Of a DNA stretch of 64,000 bases, positions 1 through 10,867 are shown piece after piece (positions within the stretch are counted from its first letter, which is position 1; each line of letters begins with the position of its first letter). The translations under genes were made by a program, and so were the position numbers. Source of the DNA: Chordicoccus furentiruminis (GTDB lineage Bacteria; Bacillota; Clostridia; Lachnospirales; Lachnospiraceae); the NCBI RefSeq assembly GCF_019355395.1, contig NZ_CP048829.1, forward strand, positions 2,335,001-2,399,000, read 5' to 3'. The notes beneath the pieces were generated by a model. The model did not search any database. It was not told the DNA's origin and saw nothing but the letters and a program-made list of their open reading frames with translations.

Positions 1-2752
<2,752 letters not shown>

Positions 2753-2817
2753 GAAAGCGCGGCGGGAAGGCCGCGGCTGGGATTGCGCGGGGTATATGCG
2801 GTTTTGAAGGTACGTGG

Positions 2818-2846
2818 GACCTCCCTTCGCGGGGAGGTCTTTTTTT
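2818..2846 (+). terminator. rho-independent terminator of the rRNA operon
   Basis: Eight-base-pair stem GACCTCCC (2818-2825) with GGGAGGTC (2832-2839), followed by a run of T at 2840-2846. It lies about 65 nt after the 23S 3' end, which leaves no room for a 5S rRNA gene (about 117 nt) in between. Confidence 0.9.
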
Positions 2847-2866
2847 GTGTTCGCCAGAACCTGCCC

Positions 2867-2896
2867 AAACGCTCCGTCCGTACCGGCGGAGCGTTT
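2867..2896. terminator. second hairpin behind the rRNA operon
   Basis: Perfect 10-bp inverted repeat AAACGCTCCG (2867-2876) and CGGAGCGTTT (2887-2896). With A residues on the left arm and T residues on the right it could terminate on either strand, most simply as a back-up for the preceding rRNA terminator. Confidence 0.6.
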
Positions 2897-2900
2897 TGCG

Positions 2901-2930
2901 TTGACGAATCGGAACCGGGAAGGGTACGAT
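2901..2930 (+). promoter_or_regulatory. candidate sigma-A promoter for the beta-galactosidase gene
   Basis: TTGACG (2901-2906), an 18-nt spacer and TACGAT (2925-2930), about 50 nt before the start codon and just after the rRNA terminators. The -35 is 5/6 and the -10 is 4/6 to consensus. Assigned by eye only. Confidence 0.45.
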
Positions 2931-2979
2931 GAAGGAAAGCGAGAACGCCGGCTGAGGGCCGGGCAGAAGGAGGAAGAAG

Positions 2980-5900
2980 ATGACGGAGAGCAGGACGGAA
3001 CAGGAGCGCGTGTTTCATCCGGAAAGGATCGCTGATCCCACTTATTTTGCGGACGGACGTCTGGCGCCGCATTCGGATCACGTGGCGTACCGGACATGGG
3101 AGGAGGAGCGTGACGGCCGGAGCAGCTTCCGCTACAGTCTGGACGGTGTCTGGAAGTTTGCATGGGCGCGCCGGCCGGAAGACGCGGTGAAGGATTTCTG
3201 GAATGATGACTTTGACTGCCGCCCCTGGCAGGACATCCGGGTTCCGGCCCACGCGGAGATGGAAGGCTTCGGCGCACCGGCTTACAACAACGTGATCTAT
3301 CCGTGGGACGGCCACGACCGGATCGATCCGGGACAGGTCCCGGCATCCTATAATCCCACGTCTTCCTATGTGAAATACTTCTGCCTGCCGGAGTCCATGC
3401 AGGGACGGCGCGTTTTCATCTCCTTCCAGGGTGTGGAGAGCGGTTTTGCGCTCTGGCTGAACGGATCCTTCGTCGGGTATTCCGAGAACAGCTTCGATCC
3501 CGCGGAGTTCGAGCTGACGCCGTATCTGAAAGGGGAAGGTGAGAACAAGCTGGCCGTCCGCGTGTTCCGCTTCACTTCCTCAAGCTGGGCGGAGGATCAG
3601 GACTTTTTCCGTTTTTCCGGCATCTACCGCAGCGTATTCCTGTATACCGTCCCGGATGCTCATGTGGAGGATATCCGGATCCGGACCGATCTCGATGACA
3701 CACTCCGGCACGCGGTTCTGAAGGTCCGCCTTCAGGCTCAGGCGGGTCAGGATCTCACCGGTGCGGACGTGACGGCGGTTCTTGAGAGAGAAGGGACCCG
3801 CATCTGGTCCCGGACCGTTCCGTTTACGGCTGTCACAGAGTTCGAGGCCGCCGTAACGGAGCCGGCGCTCTGGAGTGCGGAACAGCCGGATCTCTATGAT
3901 CTGAAAATCGAGATCCGGAGACAGAACGGGGACGGGAGCATTTTACAGGAAGTAATCCGTCAGCATGCAGGTTTCCGGCGTTTCGAAATGGATCCGAAAC
4001 GCCATCTGATGATGCTGAACGGGAAGCGGATCGTGTTCCGGGGCGTGAACCGCCACGACTTCTCGTCGAAGACAGGCCGGGCGATCACGAAGGAGGAAGT
4101 GCTTCAGGACATCGTGACCATGAAGCGCAGCAACATTAACGCGATCCGGACGAGCCACTATCCGAACGCGTCGATGCTCTATGAGCTTTGCGACGTCTAC
4201 GGCCTTTATATGATCGCCGAGAGCAATCTGGAGGCTCACGGCGCGTGGGACGCGGCGACGAAGAGAGGGCTTTCCTCCGGAACCGTTGACGACTCGTACA
4301 AGGTCCCGGGCGATCGGGAGAACTTCCGGGACATGATGTTTGACCGCATCCGTTCCTGTTACCAGCGGGACAAGAATCATCCGTCGATTCTGATCTGGTC
4401 GATCGGAAACGAGTCATCGGGCGGGAAAATCCCGTTTGAGATGAGCGAGCTGTTCCGCAGCCTTGACGATACGCGGCTCGTCCATTATGAGGGCATTTCA
4501 AATGACCGCCGCTACAACGCGACCTCCGACATGGAGAGTCAGATGTATCCCCCTGTGACACAGATCGAGTCTTTCCTCCGCACACATCGGGACAAGCCGT
4601 TCATCTGCTGTGAATACACGCACGCGATGGGGAATTCCTGCGGTGCGATGTTCAAGTACACGGATCTTTCGGAGAGGGAACCGCTCTATCAGGGCGGTTT
4701 CATCTGGGACTACATCGACCAGTCCATCGGGCGGCGTGACCGGTACGGGAAGAAGTTCCAGGCTTTCGGCGGCGATTTCGACGACCGTCCCTGCGATTAT
4801 GATTTCTCGGGCAACGGCATCGTATACGGCGACGACCGGACGCCTTCTCCGAAAATGCAGTCCGTCCGCTATAACTACCGGGGTTTTGACGCCCGGATTA
4901 CCGCGGAGGGAGAGAAGGAACGCACGGAGGAAGGCATCGTCACGGCGCCGGGCGGAGCGGTACTCCGGGCGAGCGTGAAGAACCGTCTTCAGTTCCTTTC
5001 ATCGGACGCGTTTGACATCGTCCAGATTCTGGAGAAGGAAGGCAGGCAGATCGCCTGCGCGCCTGTATCTCTTGCGGCGGAACCGCAGGAAGAGACGGAG
5101 GTTACGCTTCCGCTCACGCTTCCCGGGGAGCCGGGCGAGTACGCGGTGACGCTTTCCTTCAGGCTGAAGCAGGATACGCTCTGGGCCGGAGCCGGCTATG
5201 AAATCGCCTTCGGTCAGTCAGTGTTCACCGTGGAGGAGGCGGGGCGTCTGCTGAAGGACGCGGTCAGCCGCGCGCTTGACGCGGCCGGACGGTACGCTCC
5301 GGACTGCCAGCTTATCCGGGCCGGCAATGACCGCCTCTTCGCCGCCGGATTGGACCGTGCGAACGAGGAGGCACCGATGGAGGTCATCCGTGGATACGGC
5401 AATCTCGGGATCCGGGGACGGGATTTCGAGGTGCTCTTCTCGCATGACCGGGGCGTGCTGACGGCGTACCGGTACGGAGGGAAAGAGATGCTGGACGCCT
5501 TCCCCGTGCCGAACTTCTGGCGCGCGCCGACGCAGAACGACACGGCGAACGGGATGCCGGCGAGGTACGGCGTCTGGAAGCTGGCGAGCCTGTACCGGTG
5601 GTATCCGGGTCTTGCAGCGATTCCGGAAGGCCGCTACTTCCCGGAAATCAACGAGACGGAGCATTATGTGGACGTGACATACGATGTCATTGTGGCCGCG
5701 TCCGCGGAGGGCCGGGTCTGCCGCATCCGCTATCGTGTCAGCGGGGAAGGCGTCGTCCGCGTGAAGATGACGATGAACGCGGAGGGGCTCCCGGAGATGC
5801 CGGAATACGGTATGCTGCTCCGGATGGATGCGGATTACGACCATGTTGAGTGGTACGGGCTCGGCCCGGACGAAACCTATGCCGACCGGACGCAGGGCGC

Positions 5901-6300
5901 GAAGCTCGGCCTCTATGAGCGGGCCGTGCGGGACGGCGTCGCCCGCTATCTGGTTCCCCAGGAATGCGGAAGCCAGCTCGGTGTCCGCTGGGCGAAGGTA
6001 ACGGACGAGCGGGGCCGGGGACTTCTGTTCCTCGGCGGCACGGCCGCGGATACGATTCCCGGCATGACCGGCGCGGCACGGGGCGGCATGAGCTTCTCCG
6101 CTCTGCCGTATTCTCCGCATGAGATGGAAGCGGCGGGTCATCCGTTCGATCTGCCGGAGGTGCATCACACATGGATCCGCTGCTCTCTCGCGCAGATGGG
6201 GATCGCGGGTGACGACACATGGGGCGCACGGACGCATGAGGAGTTCCTTCTCCCGAAGGGACGGAACATGACCTTTGAATTTGCGTTCCGCGGAATCTGA
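2980..6300 (+). CDS. lacZ: beta-galactosidase, glycoside hydrolase family 2
   Basis: A 1106-residue LacZ-type enzyme that hydrolyses terminal beta-D-galactosides such as lactose. It shows the GH2 order: N-terminal jelly-roll sugar-binding domain (about residues 45-220), immunoglobulin-like domain, catalytic TIM barrel (about 335-640) and a C-terminal beta-galactosidase small-chain domain (about 800-1100). The general acid/base Glu is E478 in IWSIGNESSGG and the nucleophile is E545 in FICCEYTHAMGNS. There is no signal peptide, so it should be cytoplasmic. The ATG follows AAGGAGG by about 7 nt. Length is slightly above the usual 1020-1050. It stands alone, with no permease or LacI-type regulator beside it, so its substrate uptake is encoded elsewhere. 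Confidence 0.95.
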   Translation: MTESRTEQERVFHPERIADPTYFADGRLAPHSDHVAYRTWEEERDGRSSFRYSLDGVWKFAWARRPEDAVKDFWNDDFDCRPWQDIRVPAHAEMEGFGAPAYNNVIYPWDGHDRIDPGQVPASYNPTSSYVKYFCLPESMQGRRVFISFQGVESGFALWLNGSFVGYSENSFDPAEFELTPYLKGEGENKLAVRVFRFTSSSWAEDQDFFRFSGIYRSVFLYTVPDAHVEDIRIRTDLDDTLRHAVLKVRLQAQAGQDLTGADVTAVLEREGTRIWSRTVPFTAVTEFEAAVTEPALWSAEQPDLYDLKIEIRRQNGDGSILQEVIRQHAGFRRFEMDPKRHLMMLNGKRIVFRGVNRHDFSSKTGRAITKEEVLQDIVTMKRSNINAIRTSHYPNASMLYELCDVYGLYMIAESNLEAHGAWDAATKRGLSSGTVDDSYKVPGDRENFRDMMFDRIRSCYQRDKNHPSILIWSIGNESSGGKIPFEMSELFRSLDDTRLVHYEGISNDRRYNATSDMESQMYPPVTQIESFLRTHRDKPFICCEYTHAMGNSCGAMFKYTDLSEREPLYQGGFIWDYIDQSIGRRDRYGKKFQAFGGDFDDRPCDYDFSGNGIVYGDDRTPSPKMQSVRYNYRGFDARITAEGEKERTEEGIVTAPGGAVLRASVKNRLQFLSSDAFDIVQILEKEGRQIACAPVSLAAEPQEETEVTLPLTLPGEPGEYAVTLSFRLKQDTLWAGAGYEIAFGQSVFTVEEAGRLLKDAVSRALDAAGRYAPDCQLIRAGNDRLFAAGLDRANEEAPMEVIRGYGNLGIRGRDFEVLFSHDRGVLTAYRYGGKEMLDAFPVPNFWRAPTQNDTANGMPARYGVWKLASLYRWYPGLAAIPEGRYFPEINETEHYVDVTYDVIVAASAEGRVCRIRYRVSGEGVVRVKMTMNAEGLPEMPEYGMLLRMDADYDHVEWYGLGPDETYADRTQGAKLGLYERAVRDGVARYLVPQECGSQLGVRWAKVTDERGRGLLFLGGTAADTIPGMTGAARGGMSFSALPYSPHEMEAAGHPFDLPEVHHTWIRCSLAQMGIAGDDTWGARTHEEFLLPKGRNMTFEFAFRGI

Positions 6301-6313
6301 GTGCGCTTCTGCG

Positions 6314-6366
6314 GGCGGCGCCGCGGCCGGCCGGGCCGGATAGAAGCCCGGCCGTCAGGCGCCGCC
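6314..6366. terminator. GC-rich nested hairpin after lacZ
   Basis: Outer stem GGCGGCGCC (6314-6322) with GGCGCCGCC (6358-6366) and an inner stem GGCCGGGC (6329-6336) with GCCCGGCC (6346-6353). No T-run follows, so termination is plausible but not certain. The remaining bases up to 6479 hold only the ribosome binding site of the next gene. Confidence 0.45.
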
Positions 6367-6479
6367 GCGCGGGAACGGAACCCTGAGCACGGCATCATAC
6401 GGGAGGTGCCGCGCCCGGGACAAAATGAGCACGCCCTCCGCCGGAAACGCCTGCTCATGGAAAGGAGAGTAGTACGGCG

Positions 6480-6890
6480 ATGATTCTTGCAGTGGTGACG
6501 GACGACGGCGGCGGCCTGACGTTCCACGAACGCCGCCAGTCGCGGGACCGCGTGCTGCGGCGGAAGCTGGCTGAGCTGAGTGAGGGGAGACTGCTCTGGA
6601 TGAACGCGTACACGGCGGGGCAGTTTGATCCGTTTCCGGAGAACGCGGTCATCTCGGATACATTTCTAAGGGATGCCGGGCCCGACGACGTCTGCTTCGC
6701 AGAGAATGAGGCGGTTCTGCCGTATGCGGGCCGGATCGGGGCGGTCTGGCTGTTCCGGTGGAACCGGCGCTATCCGTCGGACCGGAAGCTGGACTTCATT
6801 CCGTCGGAGCATGGCATGCATCTGGTCTCCTCCGGGGACTTCCCCGGTTACTCCCATGAGAAGATCACGCTGGAAGTGTGGATGAGATGA
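6480..6890 (+). CDS. conserved protein of unknown function
   Basis: A 136-residue protein beginning MILAVVTDDGGGLTFHERRQ and ending in an aromatic, basic tail. No membrane segment, signal peptide or catalytic motif is visible. I recall similar short proteins in Clostridia, often carrying an unsupported 'ribonuclease Z' label; the HxHxDH metal motif of RNase Z is absent, so I do not use that name. The ATG has AAAGGAG about 13 nt upstream. Its last 13 bases overlap the start of the nuclease gene, so the two are probably translated together. The repeated acidic and aromatic residues and the phrase DFIPSEHGMHLV may be family signatures. Function unknown. Confidence 0.75.
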   Translation: MILAVVTDDGGGLTFHERRQSRDRVLRRKLAELSEGRLLWMNAYTAGQFDPFPENAVISDTFLRDAGPDDVCFAENEAVLPYAGRIGAVWLFRWNRRYPSDRKLDFIPSEHGMHLVSSGDFPGYSHEKITLEVWMR

Positions 6891-7987
6891 GACGCAGGCG
6901 AAGAAGAAAACAGCGTGGCGGATGCTGCTCGTCGGCGCTCTTCATCCTGATGGCGGTTCTGGCCGTCTTCATTCTGTACCGGACCGAGAACGAATCCTCC
7001 GGTCCGGCTTCCGCTTCCTCCGCGGCTGCGTCCGTTTACAGGAGAAATACGGGAAGCAACGGTTCCTCCGCTCCGGCTGCCGGGCCGGACGGATACGGAG
7101 CCGGTTCGAAGAACGATGAAGGTGATTCATGGGAGAAGACCGTCACGCCGGCGGATATTCCGGCGTACGCCGGATCCCCATACACGGAAATCCATGACAA
7201 CGTTCCGTTTTTCAATGACGAGGATCTGACCGCGGGCGCCTTCGAGTCCTACAGCGACCTGGATGCGCTGGGGCGGTGCGGCACGGCCTTCGCGAATGTC
7301 TGCCGGGCCATCATGCCGACGGAAAAAAGGGAGGAGATCGGATCGGTCCGGCCGACCGGATGGCATACGGTGAAGTATGAAGGCATCGACGGGAACTATC
7401 TCTACAACCGGTGCCATCTGATCGGCTACCAGCTGTCCGGCGAGAACGCCAATGAAAAGAATCTGATCACCGGCACTCGTTACATGAACGTGGAGGGGAT
7501 GGAACCTTTTGAGAACATGGTGGCTGATTACGTGAAGGAGACGGACGGCCATGTGCTGTACCGGGTGACGCCGCTGTTTGAAGGAAACAATCAGCTGGCT
7601 TCCGGTGTTCTGATGGAAGCGGAATCGGAGGAGGATCGTGGCGGAAGCATCCTGTTCAATGTGTTCTGCTACAACGTGCAGCCGGGCATCACGATCGACT
7701 ACGCCGACGGGAGCAGTTCGGGTCCCGCGTTCACCGGATCCGACGCCGGCGGGAAGACGGACGGGACAAAAGACCAGGCTCCGGAGCGGGAGAACGCCGG
7801 GGACGGGAAGAATCTGCAGAATCAGCCCGCCGAAGCGGCTTATATCGGAAACTGCAGCACGGGAAAATTTCATCGCCCCGACTGCCGCGGCGTGGCGCGG
7901 ATGTCCGATGCGAACAAGGTGTTCTTTTCCACAAGGAAGGAGGCAGTCGCGGACGGCTACGAGCCGTGCGGGATCTGCCATCCGTGA
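6878..7987 (+). CDS. DNA/RNA non-specific endonuclease with C-terminal Cys-rich zinc-binding domain
   Basis: A 369-residue protein with a basic N-terminus, one membrane or signal-anchor segment (about residues 15-33), a Ser/Ala/Gly linker, a nuclease domain of the DNA-entry/streptodornase type (about 100-270) and a low-complexity linker. A small Cys/His module closes it. The catalytic His is H180 in YNRCHLIG, the DRGH-like motif; GTRYMN supplies the metal-binding Asn. The C-terminal module (about 323-369), with C, H, C and a final CGICHP, resembles Ada-type metal-binding domains found on Firmicute surface nucleases. It probably degrades external DNA for nutrition or uptake. It overlaps the preceding gene. 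Confidence 0.85.
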   Translation: MDEMRRRRRRKQRGGCCSSALFILMAVLAVFILYRTENESSGPASASSAAASVYRRNTGSNGSSAPAAGPDGYGAGSKNDEGDSWEKTVTPADIPAYAGSPYTEIHDNVPFFNDEDLTAGAFESYSDLDALGRCGTAFANVCRAIMPTEKREEIGSVRPTGWHTVKYEGIDGNYLYNRCHLIGYQLSGENANEKNLITGTRYMNVEGMEPFENMVADYVKETDGHVLYRVTPLFEGNNQLASGVLMEAESEEDRGGSILFNVFCYNVQPGITIDYADGSSSGPAFTGSDAGGKTDGTKDQAPERENAGDGKNLQNQPAEAAYIGNCSTGKFHRPDCRGVARMSDANKVFFSTRKEAVADGYEPCGICHP

Positions 7988-8016
7988 CGCGGACGGCACG
8001 CTGCGTTCCGGGCGTC

Positions 8017-8045
8017 TTGACGAATACGACGCCGGTTGTTATTCT
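8017..8045 (+). promoter_or_regulatory. candidate promoter of the ferritin gene
   Basis: TTGACG (8017-8022), a 17-nt spacer and TATTCT (8040-8045), about 58 nt upstream of the ferritin ATG. It begins 30 nt after the nuclease stop codon, suggesting ferritin is transcribed separately. No Fur-like box is obvious by eye. Confidence 0.5.
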
Positions 8046-8102
8046 GCAAGATAGAAAGACGCCTATGTTCAGGCGGAAAACATATGACAGGGAGGCAGTA
8101 CG

Positions 8103-8615
8103 ATGCTTGATAAAAAAGTAAGAGATCTTATCAACACGCAGATCAACAAGGAATTTTACTCGGCGTATCTTTATCTCGATTTCGCCAATTACTATAACGA
8201 TCTCGGTCTGGACGGATTTGCGCACTGGTATGACATTCAGGCTCAGGAGGAGCGTGATCACGCGATGCTGATGCGCCAGTATCTTCACAACAACGGCGAG
8301 CATGTCAGCTTCACGGCCATCGATCAGCCGGATGAGACGTACGCGAGCGCGGAGGATCCGCTGAAGGCGGGGCTTGCGCACGAGCAGTATGTCACCAGTC
8401 TGATCAACAATATCTATGCGGCCGCGGATTCCGTCCACGATTACCGGACGATGCAGTGCTTCGACTGGTTCGTCCGGGAACAGGGCGAGGAGGAGAAGAA
8501 TGCCGACGATCTGATCCGCAAGTACCGTCTCTACGGATCGGATCCGAAGGGCCTCTATTCGCTGAATCAGGAGCTTCTCGCCCGCGTCTATACGGCGCCG
8601 TCGCTGGTTCTGTGA
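8103..8615 (+). CDS. ftnA: non-heme ferritin
   Basis: A 170-residue ferritin that oxidises Fe(II) and stores it as ferric mineral in a 24-subunit shell. The ferroxidase-centre residues fall exactly where they do in E. coli FtnA: E17, E50, H53, E94, Q127 and E130. The four-helix bundle segments are recognisable, for example NKEFYSAYLYLDF and QAQEERDHAMLM. The ATG follows GGGAGG by about 8 nt. It is monocistronic by layout, with a promoter candidate upstream and a new promoter-like element downstream. In an anaerobe it would both store iron and limit Fenton chemistry during oxygen exposure. Confidence 0.95.
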   Translation: MLDKKVRDLINTQINKEFYSAYLYLDFANYYNDLGLDGFAHWYDIQAQEERDHAMLMRQYLHNNGEHVSFTAIDQPDETYASAEDPLKAGLAHEQYVTSLINNIYAAADSVHDYRTMQCFDWFVREQGEEEKNADDLIRKYRLYGSDPKGLYSLNQELLARVYTAPSLVL

Positions 8616-8718
8616 TCCGGTTTGCACGCGCATTCTCCGGATGGACCGGACTTTCCGTGAGGTTTGTCCGGCCGCGCCGGCAGGAAGTGTCACGGGCGTG
8701 GAAGGGCGGAAGCGGATG

Positions 8719-8793
8719 TGATATACTGACAGAAAAAGACAGGCGGCGAGCCGCCTTCCGCCCGCTTTTTCGGGCGCAGGGCGGCTCGCCGCG
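8719..8793 (+). promoter_or_regulatory. extended -10 element and strong leader hairpin before the phasin-like gene
   Basis: TGATATACT (8719-8727) is an extended -10; no good -35 is seen. Immediately downstream a long stem forms between GGCGGCGAGCCGCC (8742-8755) and GCGGCTCGCCGC (8781-8792), continued inward by CGCCCG and CGGGCG around a T-rich loop. The hairpin sits in the predicted 5' leader, about 75 nt before the start codon. It could be a transcription attenuator or an mRNA-stabilising structure. Confidence 0.45.
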
Positions 8794-8866
8794 GGGCGGT
8801 CCGCCGGCGGTCCGCAGGGAAAGGATCTGACGGCGCGGCCGCATCTCAGTGAAGGAGGTGCAGGCG

Positions 8867-9208
8867 ATGGATACGAAGAACAGTCTCTCTGAAGGAATCA
8901 GGAAACTGATGCTGGCCGGAATCGGCGCGGTAGCGGCGACGGCGGAAAAGTCGCAGGAAGTGCTGGATGATCTGGTCAGCAGGGGCGAGATCACCGTGGA
9001 GCAGGGAAAGGCGCTCAATCAGGAGCTGAAGCACAACATGGAGGAGAGCCGGAAGAAGGCGGAGGAGAAAGCCGCGGCGGCGAAGGAGGAGAAGAAGCCG
9101 GATGAAGAAAAACCCGGGAAGAAAGACTTCGCGGCCTATGTGGCCGGACTTTCGCCCGAGGAACTGACGGCTCTCAAGGAGCAGATCGCGAAAACAGAAG
9201 AGAAATGA
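8867..9208 (+). CDS. phasin-like coiled-coil protein
   Basis: A 113-residue, highly charged helical protein: MDTKNSLSEGIRKLMLAG, then a predicted coiled coil rich in Glu, Lys and Ala, and a C-terminal ELTALKEQIAKTEEK helix. It resembles the short phasin-like proteins that Firmicutes carry next to UbiB-family kinases. True phasins coat polyhydroxyalkanoate granules, but no PHA synthase gene is present here. I start it at ATG 8867, which has AAGGAGG 8 nt upstream; an in-frame GTG at 8849 would place the Shine-Dalgarno inside the gene. Its stop overlaps the kinase start (ATGA), implying translational coupling and a joint function. Confidence 0.8.
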   Translation: MDTKNSLSEGIRKLMLAGIGAVAATAEKSQEVLDDLVSRGEITVEQGKALNQELKHNMEESRKKAEEKAAAAKEEKKPDEEKPGKKDFAAYVAGLSPEELTALKEQIAKTEEK

Positions 9209-10818
9209 AACAGGCAAAGGACTCGTCGGACAGCTCCTCCCGTCTCTCCGAGATCAGGAAGGTTCTGTCCGACAATCATATCACGAGGGGCATCACGCCG
9301 GAGAAGCTGCGCGTCATTCTGGAGGAACTGGGACCGACCTACGTCAAGCTGGGCCAGATCATGGCGCTTCATTCCGATGTGCTGCCGGAGCGGTACTGCC
9401 GGGAGCTGATGAAGCTGGAATCCGGCGTGAAGCCGATGCCCTTCTCCGATGTGGAGGATGTGCTCAGGGAGACGTACGGCTGCGACTGGCACGACTGCTT
9501 CTCACGGATCGACGAGACGCCGCTGGGATCCGCCTCCATCGCCCAGGTGCACCGCGCCCGTCTTGCGTCGGCCGGGCCGGAAGACGGGGATGTGATCATC
9601 AAGGTCCAGCGGAAGGGCATCTACGACACGATGGCCCGTGACATCCGGTTAATGCACCGGGCGGTGAAATTCCTCCCGCCGGTCGGCGACATGAAACGGC
9701 TGGTCGACTTCGACATGGTGCTGGACGAGATGTGGACGGTCGCGCAGGAGGAGATGAACTTTCTGCATGAAGAGTCCAATATGCTGGAATTTGCGAGGAA
9801 CAACCGGGACGTCCGCTATGTGCGCTGCCCGAAGCTCTATGAGCAGTACTCCAGCAGCAAGGTGCTCGTGATGGAGTACATCGACGGATGCGCGATCAGC
9901 GATGTGGAGACGCTCCGGTCGTGGGGGTATGACCTCGACGAAATCGGACGGAAATTCGTCAACAACTTCATTCGTCAGGTCATGGACGACGGTTTCTTTC
10001 ACGCGGATCCGCATCCGGGCAATGTGAAGATCTGCGACGGCAGGATTGTCTGGATTGACATGGGCATGATGGGAAGGCTTACAGACCGCGACCGACGGAT
10101 TATGGTGGAGGGCGTCCGAGGCATCGCGATGCATGACCTTGACCGGGTGGAGCACGCGGTTCTCTCACTCGGCGACTTCCGCGGAAAGCCGGACCGGAAT
10201 CAGCTTTACGCCGATCTCCGCCAGTTTCTCGCGGATTACGGATCAGCTTCGATGGGCAGCATCAATGTGGCCGAAATGGTGACCGCCCTTATGGACATCA
10301 TGAAGGAGAACCGGATCTCGCTTCCGCACGGCATGACGATGCTCTGCCGGGGGTTGACGCAGATGCAGGGCGTGCTTCAGACGATCAGTCCGGACGTCAG
10401 CATGATCGAGATCGCGACGAGCCGGATCACGGAGGAGACGCTCTCAAGCCTTGATCTGCGGAAGGAGATGGCGCGGGAGGGCAGGAAGCTCTGGCGCGCA
10501 GTGGACAAAGGAGTTGAGATTCCATCGCTGACCACGGACATCATGAAGGAATATCTCGCCGGACAGGGGCGGATGAACATGACGCTGCATACGTCGCGTG
10601 AGTTTTCCTCCATCATCAACGCCGCCGTCCGGAACATCGTGATCGGGCTGTGCATCGCGGCTCTGCTCATAGGTTCCAGCATCCTCTGCATGACCGACAT
10701 GAGGCCGCGGTTCTTCGGCATCCCGCTGCTGGGCGCGATGGGGTTTCTCTTCGCGATCTGCGTCAGCGCGTTTCTCGTGATCCGCAACATTTACTACAAG
10801 ATCAGACGGCGCCGCTGA
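9205..10818 (+). CDS. UbiB/AarF/ABC1-family atypical kinase
   Basis: A 537-residue membrane-anchored member of the ABC1/UbiB (ADCK) family. Visible signatures are the KxGQ motif in PTYVKLGQIMALHSD, the Ala-rich nucleotide loop in PLGSASIAQVHRA, the lysine in VIIKVQRKG, the catalytic loop HADPHPGNV and the metal-binding DMG that follows. Two hydrophobic helices close the C-terminus (about residues 475-495 and 500-522). In respiring bacteria UbiB supports ubiquinone synthesis by extracting or trafficking lipid intermediates. Here no quinone genes are seen, so the substrate lipid is unknown. It overlaps the phasin-like gene by 4 nt. Confidence 0.9.
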   Translation: MKQAKDSSDSSSRLSEIRKVLSDNHITRGITPEKLRVILEELGPTYVKLGQIMALHSDVLPERYCRELMKLESGVKPMPFSDVEDVLRETYGCDWHDCFSRIDETPLGSASIAQVHRARLASAGPEDGDVIIKVQRKGIYDTMARDIRLMHRAVKFLPPVGDMKRLVDFDMVLDEMWTVAQEEMNFLHEESNMLEFARNNRDVRYVRCPKLYEQYSSSKVLVMEYIDGCAISDVETLRSWGYDLDEIGRKFVNNFIRQVMDDGFFHADPHPGNVKICDGRIVWIDMGMMGRLTDRDRRIMVEGVRGIAMHDLDRVEHAVLSLGDFRGKPDRNQLYADLRQFLADYGSASMGSINVAEMVTALMDIMKENRISLPHGMTMLCRGLTQMQGVLQTISPDVSMIEIATSRITEETLSSLDLRKEMAREGRKLWRAVDKGVEIPSLTTDIMKEYLAGQGRMNMTLHTSREFSSIINAAVRNIVIGLCIAALLIGSSILCMTDMRPRFFGIPLLGAMGFLFAICVSAFLVIRNIYYKIRRRR

Positions 10819-10867
10819 ACGGACGGCACGGACGGCGACATGATCAGAAGATGAAGGAGATTTGGCT

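Noticed and set aside
6480-6890. Ribonuclease Z annotation for the 136-residue protein
   Set aside because: The protein is far too short and lacks the HxHxDH metallo-beta-lactamase motif.
8867-9208. Evidence for polyhydroxyalkanoate storage
   Set aside because: The protein is only phasin-like in composition and no PHA synthase, thiolase or reductase genes are near.
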